This document shows, one piece after another, positions 1 to 5,879 of a stretch of DNA of 13,647 nt (the stretch's first letter is position 1; every line of letters begins with the position of its first letter). Under the pieces are notes generated by a model. The model was not told the DNA's origin. It worked only from the letters and a program-made list of their open reading frames with translations, and searched no databases. A program made the translations under genes and the position numbers. Origin of the DNA: SG8-41 sp029864385. GTDB lineage: Bacteria; Pseudomonadota; Gammaproteobacteria; Burkholderiales; SG8-41. The stretch spans positions 1 to 13,647 of the forward strand of contig JAOTTL010000100.1 of assembly GCA_029864385.1 (NCBI GenBank), written 5' to 3'.

Positions 1-1
1 A

Positions 2-496
2 TGGCCGAACGACGTGCTCTGGGGCGGGCGCAAGCTCGCCGGAATTCTGATCGAGCTTCAGGGCGACGCTCTTGGGCCCACGGTGGCCGTGATCGGCATC
101 GGCATCAACGTGCGTCTCTCGGCGGCGGACCACGGCAGGATCGGGCAGCCGGCAACGGACCTCGCGGCTGCGTGCGGCGCGGTGCCGGATCGCAACGTCG
201 CGCTCGCGCGCTTGCTGACGGAGCTGCATCGCACGCTCGATGCGTTCGGGGAGAACGGGTTCGTGCCCCTGCGCACTGAATGGCAGCGGCGCCACGCGCA
301 CCAAGATCGGCGCGTGACGTTATCGCTGCCGGGCGGCGTTACGGCGTCCGGTTACGCGCGCGGGGCCGGGGAAGACGGCTCGCTCTTGCTCGAAACGCGG
401 GCGGGTATCCAGCGCTACCACAGCGGCGAGATCAGCCTGCGATCCGCGTCCGATGGAAAATCAAAGGCAATTCAAGCCGCTGATGAACGCCGGTAA
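2..496 (+). CDS. birA: Biotin--[acetyl-CoA-carboxylase] ligase, C-terminal part (5' truncated by window edge)
   Basis: This enzyme activates biotin with ATP and attaches it to the biotin carboxyl carrier protein. The reading frame is open from base 2 and begins inside the catalytic domain with WPNDVLWGGRKLAGILIE, the signature of the biotin ligase family (WPND followed by a KLAGIL strand). It is followed by VAVIGIGINV, another conserved core strand. The last 60 or so residues (GYARGAGEDGSLLLETRAGIQRYHSGEISLR, in two parts) form the small SH3-like C-terminal domain. The N-terminus is outside the window, so it cannot be said whether a DNA-binding repressor domain is present. The final residues (IQAADERR) and the TAA stop are encoded by a short-period repeat (470-505), so the C-terminal tail looks added on. 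coaX follows after 136 bases, a common pairing of cofactor genes. Confidence 0.95.
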   Translation, partial: WPNDVLWGGRKLAGILIELQGDALGPTVAVIGIGINVRLSAADHGRIGQPATDLAAACGAVPDRNVALARLLTELHRTLDAFGENGFVPLRTEWQRRHAHQDRRVTLSLPGGVTASGYARGAGEDGSLLLETRAGIQRYHSGEISLRSASDGKSKAIQAADERR

Positions 497-505
497 GATC
501 AACGG
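470..505 (+). repeat. 10-nt-period element, copy 1, spanning the birA stop codon
   Basis: The stretch has the order attcaagccg, tgatgaacg, ccggtaagatcaac and closely parallels 2202-2250. The second copy has one extra 10-nt unit. The unit consensus is roughly CCGATNANCG. This copy encodes the last eight codons and stop of birA. Confidence 0.6.
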
Positions 506-518
506 AAAAAAAGCGATG

Positions 519-614
519 GCCACAGAGATCACAGAGAACACAGAGATTTGAAATGCGAAGACCGATTTGCTTCATATCCTCGCCTTTCTCTGTGAACTCT
601 GTGTTCTCTGTGGC
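519..614. repeat. Inverted pair of 9-nt tandem arrays (CACAGAGAN)3
   Basis: The left arm (519-545) contains three tandem copies of CACAGAGAN. The right arm (588-614) is its reverse complement with 24 of 27 bases matching. The arms flank a 42-base centre. As RNA this could fold into a long hairpin between birA and coaX. No T-tract follows the right arm, so it is not a classical intrinsic terminator. It fills most of the birA-coaX gap and ends 18 bases before the coaX ATG. Confidence 0.85.
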
Positions 615-632
615 TAGATTTCAGGTTTTCGA

Positions 633-1367
633 ATGAAAGTCCTCGCAGTCGACGCTGGCAACAGCCGCATCAAGTGGGGCCTGCATGACGGGTCTGGCTG
701 GGTCGCCCAGTCGTGGGTGATCACGGCGGAGGCGGGCCAGCTCGGCGAAAGCTGGAGCAAGCTCCCGCCGCCCGGTGCGCTCATTGCATCCAACGTTGCC
801 GGCGACGCAGTGGGCAAAGCGCTTCGGATTGCGGCGCAGAGGCTGGACGCCAGGCTCGAAGTGATTGCGAGCCGGGCGCAGCAATGCGGCGTTCGGAGCA
901 GCTACGACGACCCGGCACAACTCGGGCCCGACCGATGGGCCGCCCTGATCGGCGCGTGGCATTTATGCGGCGGGCCAAGCGTCGTCGTCAACGCGGGCAC
1001 CACGATGACGGCGGATGCCTTGAGCCGCGACGGTGTGTTTCTCGGCGGCGTGATCGTCGCAGGGGTCGATCTCATGCGCGACGCGCTGGCGCGATCGACC
1101 GCCGGTCTTACATTGCACGACGGCCACTACACGTTCTTTCCGGCCACGACGGCTGATGCGATCATGAGCGGTGCAATCAACGCGCTGGCTGGCACCATCG
1201 AACGCATGCAGCGCTTCATGCGCGAAGCGGGCGAAGCCGAACCACGCGTCGTGCTCTCGGGCGGCGCTGCGCCGGGCGTCGAGCACGCGCTTAACGGGAG
1301 CGTCGAGGTCGTGGATAATCTGGTTTTGGAGGGGTTGCTCCGCATCGCCCTCGATGCAAAAGCGTGA
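633..1367 (+). CDS. coaX: Type III pantothenate kinase
   Basis: This cytosolic enzyme phosphorylates pantothenate, the first step of coenzyme A synthesis. The 244-residue length fits the CoaX family. It opens with the nucleotide-binding motif DAGNSRIKWG (residues 7-16). GPDRWAAL (98-105) is the CoaX-specific segment that contacts pantothenate. VVNAGTTMTADAL (118-130) is the second phosphate-binding motif of the ASKHA fold, followed by FLGGVIVAGVDLM. The ATG at 633 places the DxGN motif at its usual distance from the N-terminus. Only a weak CAGG lies upstream. The TGA stop (1365-1367) lies inside the first unit of a 7-nt-period array. CoaX enzymes usually need a monovalent cation and resist CoA feedback, which is family knowledge rather than something visible here. 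Confidence 0.96.
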   Translation: MKVLAVDAGNSRIKWGLHDGSGWVAQSWVITAEAGQLGESWSKLPPPGALIASNVAGDAVGKALRIAAQRLDARLEVIASRAQQCGVRSSYDDPAQLGPDRWAALIGAWHLCGGPSVVVNAGTTMTADALSRDGVFLGGVIVAGVDLMRDALARSTAGLTLHDGHYTFFPATTADAIMSGAINALAGTIERMQRFMREAGEAEPRVVLSGGAAPGVEHALNGSVEVVDNLVLEGLLRIALDAKA

Positions 1368-1487
1368 ATAGTGTGAGTGGTGAATGGGGGTCGATGAACC
1401 CCGCGAGGCTTCAGTCGAACTCATTGCCCCAATCCGTGCGTCGGAAGCGGACGGTGTCAAATTGTTCTTGTCCACTCACTACTCACG
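1363..1487. repeat. Inverted pair of 7-nt-period arrays between coaX and the SPOR gene
   Basis: The left arm cgtgaatagtgtgagtgg (1363-1380) and the right arm ccactcactactcacg (1472-1487) are reverse complements apart from a two-base indel and one mismatch. Both are built on an NGTGANT heptamer. The left arm includes the coaX stop codon. The right arm ends eight bases before the chosen start of the next gene. The 91 bases between the arms hold nothing else I recognise. Confidence 0.7.
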
Positions 1488-1494
1488 GGTTGAA

Positions 1495-2193
1495 ATGAGA
1501 GCCCTGTTCCTGCTGCTGATCCTGGCGAACCTGTTGTTCTTCGCGTACGTCCATGTGGCAGGCGAAGGGGCCAGCGTCGAGAGCCGGATCGCGGCGTTGC
1601 AGATCAGCCCGGAGCGAATCCGTCTGCTCAGAGCGGGGGGCGGACCGGCTGCCGAGGCGGCGAAGCGGGTGGGCCAGAGTATTCCGCCGGTGCTGGCGTC
1701 CAACGCACCAAGCGTATGTCTGGAATGGCGCAACCTCGGCGGGCCTGATGTGGCCCGGGCCGAGAACGCCCTGGGCGAGCTCGGGATTGAACCCGCGCGG
1801 ATCGCGCGTGTGGTCACCGATACCCACGGCTACTGGGTTCACATGCCGCCTTTGGAGAACAAGGCCGAGGTCGATCGCAGGATCGGGGAGCTCAAGGCGC
1901 TTGGCGTTCATGAGTTTTTCGTGGTGCAGGAGACCGGCGAGTGGCGCAACGCCATCTCCCTTGGCATCTTCCGTAGCGATGAGGCGGCGAACGTGTTCCT
2001 CGCTTCTTTGCGCCAGCGCGGCGTGCGCTCCGCGGTCATGTCGCGTCGCGACAAGATGCTAAAGCAGGTGGTGTTTTACGTGCGCGAGCCGAGCGACGCC
2101 CTCGTAGCGAAGCTCGCCGAAATCCAGAGCAATTACCCGGGAACCGGAATGAAGGCGACGCCATGTCCGCCGTCGGCGGAGGCCGAACGATAG
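1495..2193 (+). CDS. Membrane-anchored SPOR-domain protein
   Basis: SPOR domains bind peptidoglycan stripped of stem peptides, typically at the division septum. From the ATG at 1495 the product has 232 residues. Residues 3-19 (ALFLLLILANLLFFAYV) form one N-terminal membrane anchor. A linker of about 85 residues follows. A SPOR-like domain spans roughly 108-185, including HGYWVHMPPLENKAEVDRRI, FFVVQETGEWRNAISLGIF and an ending near SAVMSRR. An in-frame ATG at 1384 would add 37 residues ahead of the membrane segment and runs through the repeat pair. I rejected it because signal anchors of this type begin right at the start. SPOR genes directly after coaX are familiar in betaproteobacteria. The exact role is unknown; cell-envelope or septal function is inferred from the domain. 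Confidence 0.85.
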   Translation: MRALFLLLILANLLFFAYVHVAGEGASVESRIAALQISPERIRLLRAGGGPAAEAAKRVGQSIPPVLASNAPSVCLEWRNLGGPDVARAENALGELGIEPARIARVVTDTHGYWVHMPPLENKAEVDRRIGELKALGVHEFFVVQETGEWRNAISLGIFRSDEAANVFLASLRQRGVRSAVMSRRDKMLKQVVFYVREPSDALVAKLAEIQSNYPGTGMKATPCPPSAEAER

Positions 2194-2201
2194 AAATCCG
2201 G

Positions 2202-2250
2202 ATTCAGCCGCCGATGAGCGCCGATAGACGCCGATAAGATCAAGAACAGA
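2202..2250 (+). repeat. 10-nt-period element, copy 2, after the SPOR gene
   Basis: Three consecutive 10-base units sharing CCGAT at the start lie at 2211, 2221 and 2231. They follow directly after the TAG of the SPOR gene and end in gataagatcaag, like copy 1 at 470-505. The stretch to about 2270 continues with acagatagacaggatttgc, also loosely periodic. No gene is seen in this part. Confidence 0.65.
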
Positions 2251-2283
2251 TAGACAGGATTTGCAGGAATCAACCGCCAGTCA

Positions 2284-2475
2284 TTGGTCGTCGGGACGTA
2301 CGCTGCTCGAGCGCGATACTGGAACCGGAAACGAGACCGTGATGTCGTCGGTCAGAAGAGAGTACTTCCAACCATTCGCGTTAAGAAGGCGAACGTGATC
2401 GCCGGAGAGATCGCCGAAGGCTTACGCGCCGCGCTCGAACAGTTCGAAGCCTTAACCGACGACACAAAGCGGTAG
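2284..2475 (+). CDS. Weak 63-codon ORF in the 2194-2530 gap, function unknown
   Basis: The ORF begins with TTG and has no good ribosome-binding site. The N-terminal half is rich in Arg and Tyr. The C-terminal half (residues 31-60, with VKKANVIAGEIAEGLRAALEQ) has the regular spacing of an amphipathic helix and looks more protein-like than chance ORFs in this window. The stop TAG lies in the loop of a perfect 9-bp hairpin (2463-2488). I do not recognise a family. It could be a small real gene, the tail of a decayed gene, or chance. The rest of the 337-base gap holds only repeats and the hairpin. Confidence 0.22.
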   Translation: MVVGTYAARARYWNRKRDRDVVGQKRVLPTIRVKKANVIAGEIAEGLRAALEQFEALTDDTKR

Positions 2476-2488
2476 TCATCGCTTTGTG
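2463..2488. terminator. Perfect 9-bp hairpin, possible bidirectional terminator
   Basis: cacaaagcg (2463-2471) pairs perfectly with cgctttgtg (2480-2488) around an 8-base loop. It lies between the rightward SPOR transcript and the leftward rfaE2 transcript, where a shared terminator would be expected. The downstream sequence on the plus strand is only moderately T-rich (ttctgcattgtgttt), so intrinsic termination is not certain. Confidence 0.45.
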
Positions 2489-2504
2489 GTTCTGCATTGT
2501 GTTT

Positions 2505-2520
2505 CCTCTGCGCCTCTGCG
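2505..2520. repeat. Two tandem copies of CCTCTGCG after rfaE2
   Basis: Two exact 8-base copies (2505-2512 and 2513-2520) lie just beyond the rfaE2 stop codon. On the minus strand they read CGCAGAGG, resembling the CACAGAGAN unit found after birA. Confidence 0.55.
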
Positions 2521-2530
2521 GTGAGAGGTT

Positions 2531-3016
2531 CTAAGTCTTGCCCCGCATGCGGTTAATCAGCGCAGTCGTACTGCGCTGATGCTCGAAGGGAATCGAGTGC
2601 ACGCTTCCACCCCAGCTCTTCACTTCCGCCGCGCCAACGATCATGTCGGGCGCCCAGTCGCCGCCTTTCGCCAGCACGTCGGGCCGTCCCGCGAGGATCA
2701 GGGCGAGGGGCGTGTCCTCGTCGAACCAGGTGACGAGGTCGACGGCCTGAAGCGCGGCGATCACGGCGCAACGGTCGTCGAGACGGTTCACCGGGCGGTC
2801 GGGGCCTTTGCCGAGGCGCCGCGCCGACGCATCAGTGTTCAGAGCGACGAGCAGGCTTGCGCCGAGCGCGCACGCGCGGGCGAGGTAGGTGACGTGGCCC
2901 CGGTGGAGAATGTCGAACACACCGTTGGTGAACACCAGCGGCCGCGCGAGACCGCCAACGCGTGCGAAAAGCTCGGTCGGCGGGCAGATCTTTTGCTCGA
3001 AGGCGGGCGCAGCCAC
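2531..3016 (-). CDS. rfaE2: D-glycero-beta-D-manno-heptose 1-phosphate adenylyltransferase
   Basis: The enzyme transfers AMP from ATP to heptose 1-phosphate, giving ADP-heptose for the LPS inner core. The 161-residue protein is a single nucleotidyltransferase domain. It corresponds to the C-terminal half of E. coli HldE, so the kinase half must be encoded elsewhere. NGVFDILHRGH (residues 31-41) carries the catalytic HxGH motif at 38-41. RPDVLAKGGDW is the conserved second half, and the RSTTALINR stretch near the C-terminus is the ISTT-like phosphate-binding motif. The start is a GTG at 3016-3014. An in-frame TGA lies one codon upstream, so no longer start is possible. This GTG sits inside the fourth unit of a 7-nt array and has no clear ribosome-binding site. 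It lies 32 bases after dolP, and gmhA from the same pathway is two genes upstream. Confidence 0.94.
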   Translation of the reverse strand: MAAPAFEQKICPPTELFARVGGLARPLVFTNGVFDILHRGHVTYLARACALGASLLVALNTDASARRLGKGPDRPVNRLDDRCAVIAALQAVDLVTWFDEDTPLALILAGRPDVLAKGGDWAPDMIVGAAEVKSWGGSVHSIPFEHQRSTTALINRMRGKT

Positions 3017-3038
3017 CGATCACTCGTCACTCGTCACG
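3011..3038 (-). repeat. 7-nt-period array between dolP and rfaE2
   Basis: On the minus strand four heptamers follow each other: cgtgacg, agtgacg, agtgatc, ggtggct. The fourth contains the GTG start codon of rfaE2 (3016-3014). The unit matches the NGTGANT arrays after coaX and rsmI. No inverted partner is present here. Confidence 0.65.
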
Positions 3039-3048
3039 AGCCACGGCC

Positions 3049-3618
3049 TCAGTCGATGTATTCGAACACCCGTACGACCTTCTGCACGCCGCTCGTGGTG
3101 CGCGCGATTTCAGTTGCGTCCTGCGCCTCTGATTTTTTCACTAGCCCCATGAGGTAGACGATGCTGTTCTCCGTCACCACCTTGACGTGTATGGCATTGA
3201 ATGTCCCGGCGTCAATGAAGCGCGCCTTCACCTTGGAGGTGATGACCGAATCATTCGTGCGTACGGAGTACGAGCTCACACCCGCAATGGTAACCTCGTT
3301 ATAGACGCCGCGAACGTTCTCGACGGCGCGCGTGATGCGCTCGATTTCCGCCTTCGTGGCCGCATCGGGGACTTCGCCGGCGAGGAGCACCATTCGGTTG
3401 TAGCTCGCGATGTTCATATGGACGCCATCCTTGAACCGGTCGCTGATCCGGCTCGAGGTCTTGATCTCGATGCCCTCGTCCTCGGTGATCGTGCCCACCG
3501 TGCGGCGGTCTTCCGCGACGATCACGCCGGTTGCAACAGCACCGCCTATCACGAGGGCTGTGCAGCCATGCAGCAAGGGCAAGATTACGAGTAGCACAAA
3601 CATGAGTTGTCGCATCAT
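3049..3618 (-). CDS. dolP: Double BON-domain lipoprotein, DolP (YraP) family
   Basis: DolP proteins are outer-membrane lipoproteins that bind anionic phospholipid at division sites and support outer-membrane integrity. The 189-residue product has a lipoprotein signal: MMRQLMFVLLVILPLLHGC, lipobox LHGC, with Cys19 as the lipidated residue. After a Gly/Ala stretch come two BON domains, roughly residues 47-115 and 120-187. Each has the typical periplasmic pattern (VHMNIASYNRMVLLAGEV in the first, IHVKVVTENSIVYLMGLV in the second). Length and architecture match E. coli DolP (191 residues). Its ATGATG start overlaps the gmhA TGA, which suggests translational coupling. The same gene order, lpoA-yraN-diaA-dolP, occurs in E. 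coli, which supports the assignment. Confidence 0.9.
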   Translation of the reverse strand: MMRQLMFVLLVILPLLHGCTALVIGGAVATGVIVAEDRRTVGTITEDEGIEIKTSSRISDRFKDGVHMNIASYNRMVLLAGEVPDAATKAEIERITRAVENVRGVYNEVTIAGVSSYSVRTNDSVITSKVKARFIDAGTFNAIHVKVVTENSIVYLMGLVKKSEAQDATEIARTTSGVQKVVRVFEYID

Positions 3619-4205
3619 TCAACTCCCAGTAATAGACAGTCGATTGCGTCGCACAGGCAGTGCAACGTCAGCAAATGCACTTCCTGAATCCGCGTTGTGC
3701 TTTGCGCCGGCACGCAGATTTGGATGTCGTCTGGCAGCAGAACTTCGCCCAGCTTGCCGCCACTGCGCCCCGATAACGCCACGACGCCCATCTGGGACTC
3801 GTGTGCGGCCTCGACCGCGGCGAGCACATTGCGCGAGTTGCCGCTGGTCGAGATTGCAAGCAGGATGTCGCCGGCGTGGCCGAGCGCGCGGACTTGCTTC
3901 GAGAACACCTGGTCGTAGTCGTAATCGTTCGCGATCGACGTGAGGGTGGAGCTGTCCGTGGTGAGCGCCATTGCGGCGAGTCCCGGCCGCTCCTTCTCGA
4001 AGCGATTGAGCAGCTCCGAGGAGAAATGCTGCGCGTCGGCAGCCGAGCCGCCGTTGCCGCACGAAAGTATTTTTCCGTCCTGTTTCAGACATTGCACCAT
4101 ACGCTCGGCCGCGGCGGCGATCGGGCCGGCGAGCGCGTCCATTGACTGCAGTTTGAGATGCGCGCTTTCGGAAAAGTTCTCGCTGATGCGGGTGATGAGA
4201 TCCAC
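3615..4205 (-). CDS. gmhA: Phosphoheptose isomerase (SIS domain; diaA position)
   Basis: GmhA converts sedoheptulose 7-phosphate to D-glycero-D-manno-heptose 7-phosphate, the first step to ADP-heptose. From the GTG at 4205 the product has 196 residues, the usual length. LSCGNGGSAADAQHFSSELL (residues 48-67) is the sugar-phosphate-binding loop. AISTSGNS (118-125) is the second SIS phosphate site. RIQEVHLLTLHCLCDAID (172-189) is the C-terminal helix. By alignment from memory, the GmhA catalytic residues His61, Glu65, Gln172 and His180 of E. coli correspond to His60, Glu64, Gln174 and His182 here. The E. coli replication protein DiaA, from the same operon position, lacks the Glu and the last His. 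An upstream in-frame ATG at 4262 would overlap yraN and add 19 atypical residues, so I prefer the GTG. A DiaA-like role with DnaA is not excluded. Confidence 0.9.
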   Translation of the reverse strand: MDLITRISENFSESAHLKLQSMDALAGPIAAAAERMVQCLKQDGKILSCGNGGSAADAQHFSSELLNRFEKERPGLAAMALTTDSSTLTSIANDYDYDQVFSKQVRALGHAGDILLAISTSGNSRNVLAAVEAAHESQMGVVALSGRSGGKLGEVLLPDDIQICVPAQSTTRIQEVHLLTLHCLCDAIDCLLLGVE

Positions 4206-4236
4206 TTGAGCAGACGGGTCAGGAACTGGCGCTATT

Positions 4237-4590
4237 CTACCGGCGCGCGTTGGCTTCACCAAACGCGTCCGTGATCCACTCGATCCGCGGTGGCTCGCCG
4301 CGGATCAGCACGACGTCGAACCGCGCGGCCCGCTCGCCGGCCGCTGCCAGGTAGTGTCGGGCTGCCGCGACAAGCCGGCGGCGCTTGGCCACCGTGATGC
4401 TCTCGGCGGGGCCGCCATAATCCTCTGATCGGCGTGCCCGTACCTCGACGAACACAAGCGTCGCCCCGCTCTCGGCCACGAGGTCGATTTCCCCGAAACG
4501 GCAGCGGTAGTTGCGGGACAGGATCTTGAGTCCGCGGCCTTGGAGGAAGGTCGCCGCCAGGGCCTCGGCGGCATCGCCGCGGCCGCTCAC
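4237..4590 (-). CDS. yraN: YraN family protein (UPF0102, nuclease-like fold)
   Basis: The 117-residue protein carries the family hallmarks: GDAAEALAATFLQGRGLKIL at residues 5-24, FGEIDLVA at 32-39 and LVFVEVRARRSEDYGG at 45-60. The spaced acidic and basic residues (E34, D36, E49, R51) resemble the PD-(D/E)xK nuclease fold of Holliday-junction resolvases. The biochemical role of YraN is unsettled. It starts at a GTG that overlaps the lpoA TGA as GTGA, so it is probably translated by coupling. The gmhA start lies 31 bases after its stop. It keeps the conserved place between lpoA and diaA/gmhA. Confidence 0.9.
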   Translation of the reverse strand: MSGRGDAAEALAATFLQGRGLKILSRNYRCRFGEIDLVAESGATLVFVEVRARRSEDYGGPAESITVAKRRRLVAAARHYLAAAGERAARFDVVLIRGEPPRIEWITDAFGEANARR

Positions 4591-5879
4591 GGGGGCAGGC
4601 CCCGCGCTTCCGGCCCCGTGATGGTCAGCTTGCCCTGATTGAATTGCGCGGCGGTGAGGCTGCGCACGAACTGCTGGTCAGGTCCCAGCGTAATCCGGCC
4701 GGTGACGCCATCGAGTGCCGTGGTGGCATTGCCCGCCAGCAGGCTGGCCGCGACGCGGAAGGCATCGATGCCGAGCGCGTAGAGACGTTCGTGATCCGCT
4801 GCCTTCCGATAAAGGGCCCGCGGATAGATCATGACTGCGGCGTGCTCGGGTTCCAGGAGCCAGGGCATGTCCAGGAAGCGGATGCCGGCCAGGTCGAATC
4901 CCGCAAGCGGGCCCATGGCTCCCGGGTTGACCTGCGATGTCGCGAAAAGGGCCAGTGGATCGAGGTACGGACGTGCCAGACGCGCCTGCGGGAAATCGAG
5001 CGCAAGAAATGCCATGTCTGCGACACCCAGACCGGCTGCTTCCTTGATCCGGGCCAGGTCCCCCGGGTCGCTGGTGAAGGCGTATTCCGCGACGAGCGCG
5101 CCGCCCAGCCGCGTGAATTCGTCGACGAACGCGTGATGGATTCGCTGCATCAGCGCGCTGTCTGCACTCACGGCAATGGCCTTGCGCCAGCCGTCCCGGA
5201 ATGCGAGCTGCGCCACCTGTTGCGCTTCGGCTTCGGCGCGCAGGCTCAGCATATAGAGATTCACCGGGATCGGCGTGCCGGCGTTCGGCACGTTCAGCGC
5301 CAGCGTCGGCACGGGAACGGGATTGCTAGCGATCGCCGTCACGCCGTCCCGCGTGAGCGGGCCGACAACAAGACGCGCCCCGCCTGCGACCGCCGTGCCG
5401 TAACTGGCCACGATTTGGCCTGGGTCATCGCCGACCGCATAGACACGTAGCGGCAGCGTCTCGCTCCCCTGGACTTTCGCCGCGACCAGGAAGCCGTTCT
5501 TGACTGCTTCGGCCGGCCGACCGAATGTGGTGGAATTGAGCGGCAGGACCAGCGCGATATGCGGCACGCCAAGCGGGTCGGGACCGGCAGGCGCAAGAGG
5601 CGGCTGCGGAGGCGTCGCCGGAGCGCCCGGCGGTGCGGGCCCAACAGTTGGCACCGGGGGCTGCGGAGTCGTCGCCGGCGTCGCGGGCACGACAGGCGAT
5701 ACCGGCGGCAACATGAGCGGACCGGTGCCCGACGGCGGCAGGGGAATGGGCGGGCCGAGCGGCGGAGGCGGCGGCGCTGGTGCCGTGATCACCTCACTGG
5801 CTATCGCGAGTGCGCCCCCGTATAGTATCGCCGCAATTAACGGCACTACGAGCCAGCGATGGAGCACGCCGCAACGCAT
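4587..5879 (-). CDS. lpoA: LpoA-like penicillin-binding protein activator (LppC C-terminal domain only)
   Basis: LpoA activates the bifunctional synthase PBP1A in E. coli. This 430-residue protein has a signal-type hydrophobic segment at about residues 9-27, then a Pro-rich linker (33-103). The rest is a periplasmic-binding-protein-like LppC domain starting at PHIALVLPLNSTTFGRPAEA (106-125) and including the conserved ending ALGIDAFRVA, GVTGRITLGPDQQFVRSLTAAQF. E. coli LpoA is much longer, with an N-terminal TPR domain, which is missing here. There is also no lipobox Cys after the hydrophobic segment; the only N-terminal Cys is residue 3. It may therefore be soluble periplasmic or anchored by the uncleaved segment. 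The ATG at 5879 overlaps the 5' end of rsmI. GTG at 5867 is an alternative. It heads the leftward yraN-gmhA-dolP-rfaE2 run. Confidence 0.85.
   Translation of the reverse strand: MRCGVLHRWLVVPLIAAILYGGALAIASEVITAPAPPPPPLGPPIPLPPSGTGPLMLPPVSPVVPATPATTPQPPVPTVGPAPPGAPATPPQPPLAPAGPDPLGVPHIALVLPLNSTTFGRPAEAVKNGFLVAAKVQGSETLPLRVYAVGDDPGQIVASYGTAVAGGARLVVGPLTRDGVTAIASNPVPVPTLALNVPNAGTPIPVNLYMLSLRAEAEAQQVAQLAFRDGWRKAIAVSADSALMQRIHHAFVDEFTRLGGALVAEYAFTSDPGDLARIKEAAGLGVADMAFLALDFPQARLARPYLDPLALFATSQVNPGAMGPLAGFDLAGIRFLDMPWLLEPEHAAVMIYPRALYRKAADHERLYALGIDAFRVAASLLAGNATTALDGVTGRITLGPDQQFVRSLTAAQFNQGKLTITGPEARGLPP
5602..5678 (-). repeat. 57-nt-spaced direct repeat in the Pro-rich linker of the LpoA-like gene
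   Basis: ggctgcggaggcgtcgccgg (5602-5621) and ggctgcggagtcgtcgccgg (5659-5678) match at 19 of 20 bases and lie 57 bases (19 codons) apart. They fall in the linker that encodes alternating Pro, Ala and Gly. The linker length may vary between strains. Confidence 0.6.
5798..5826 (+). promoter_or_regulatory. Candidate sigma-70 promoter for rsmI
   Basis: A TGGCTA -35 (weak) and a TATAGT -10 (5821-5826, five of six consensus) are separated by 17 bases. The expected transcript start is near 5833, about 26 bases before the rsmI ATG. The promoter lies within the lpoA-like coding region (signal-peptide codons). Confidence 0.45.

Noticed and set aside
470..614. Possible CRISPR-like repeat array
   Set aside because: Units are only 9-10 bases, contiguous without unique spacers, and no cas gene is present.
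1384..1494. Upstream start for the SPOR gene
   Set aside because: It would place 37 residues encoded by repeat-flanked DNA before the membrane anchor.
2579..3157. 192-codon open frame on the plus strand
   Set aside because: It is antisense to rfaE2 and the end of dolP, both firmly identified.
4206..4262. Upstream ATG start for gmhA
   Set aside because: It overlaps yraN and adds 19 residues not seen in the family. The GTG at 4205 gives the usual 196 residues.
4644..5450. 268-codon open frame on the plus strand
   Set aside because: It is antisense to the LpoA-like gene, with no recognisable motif and a biased composition.
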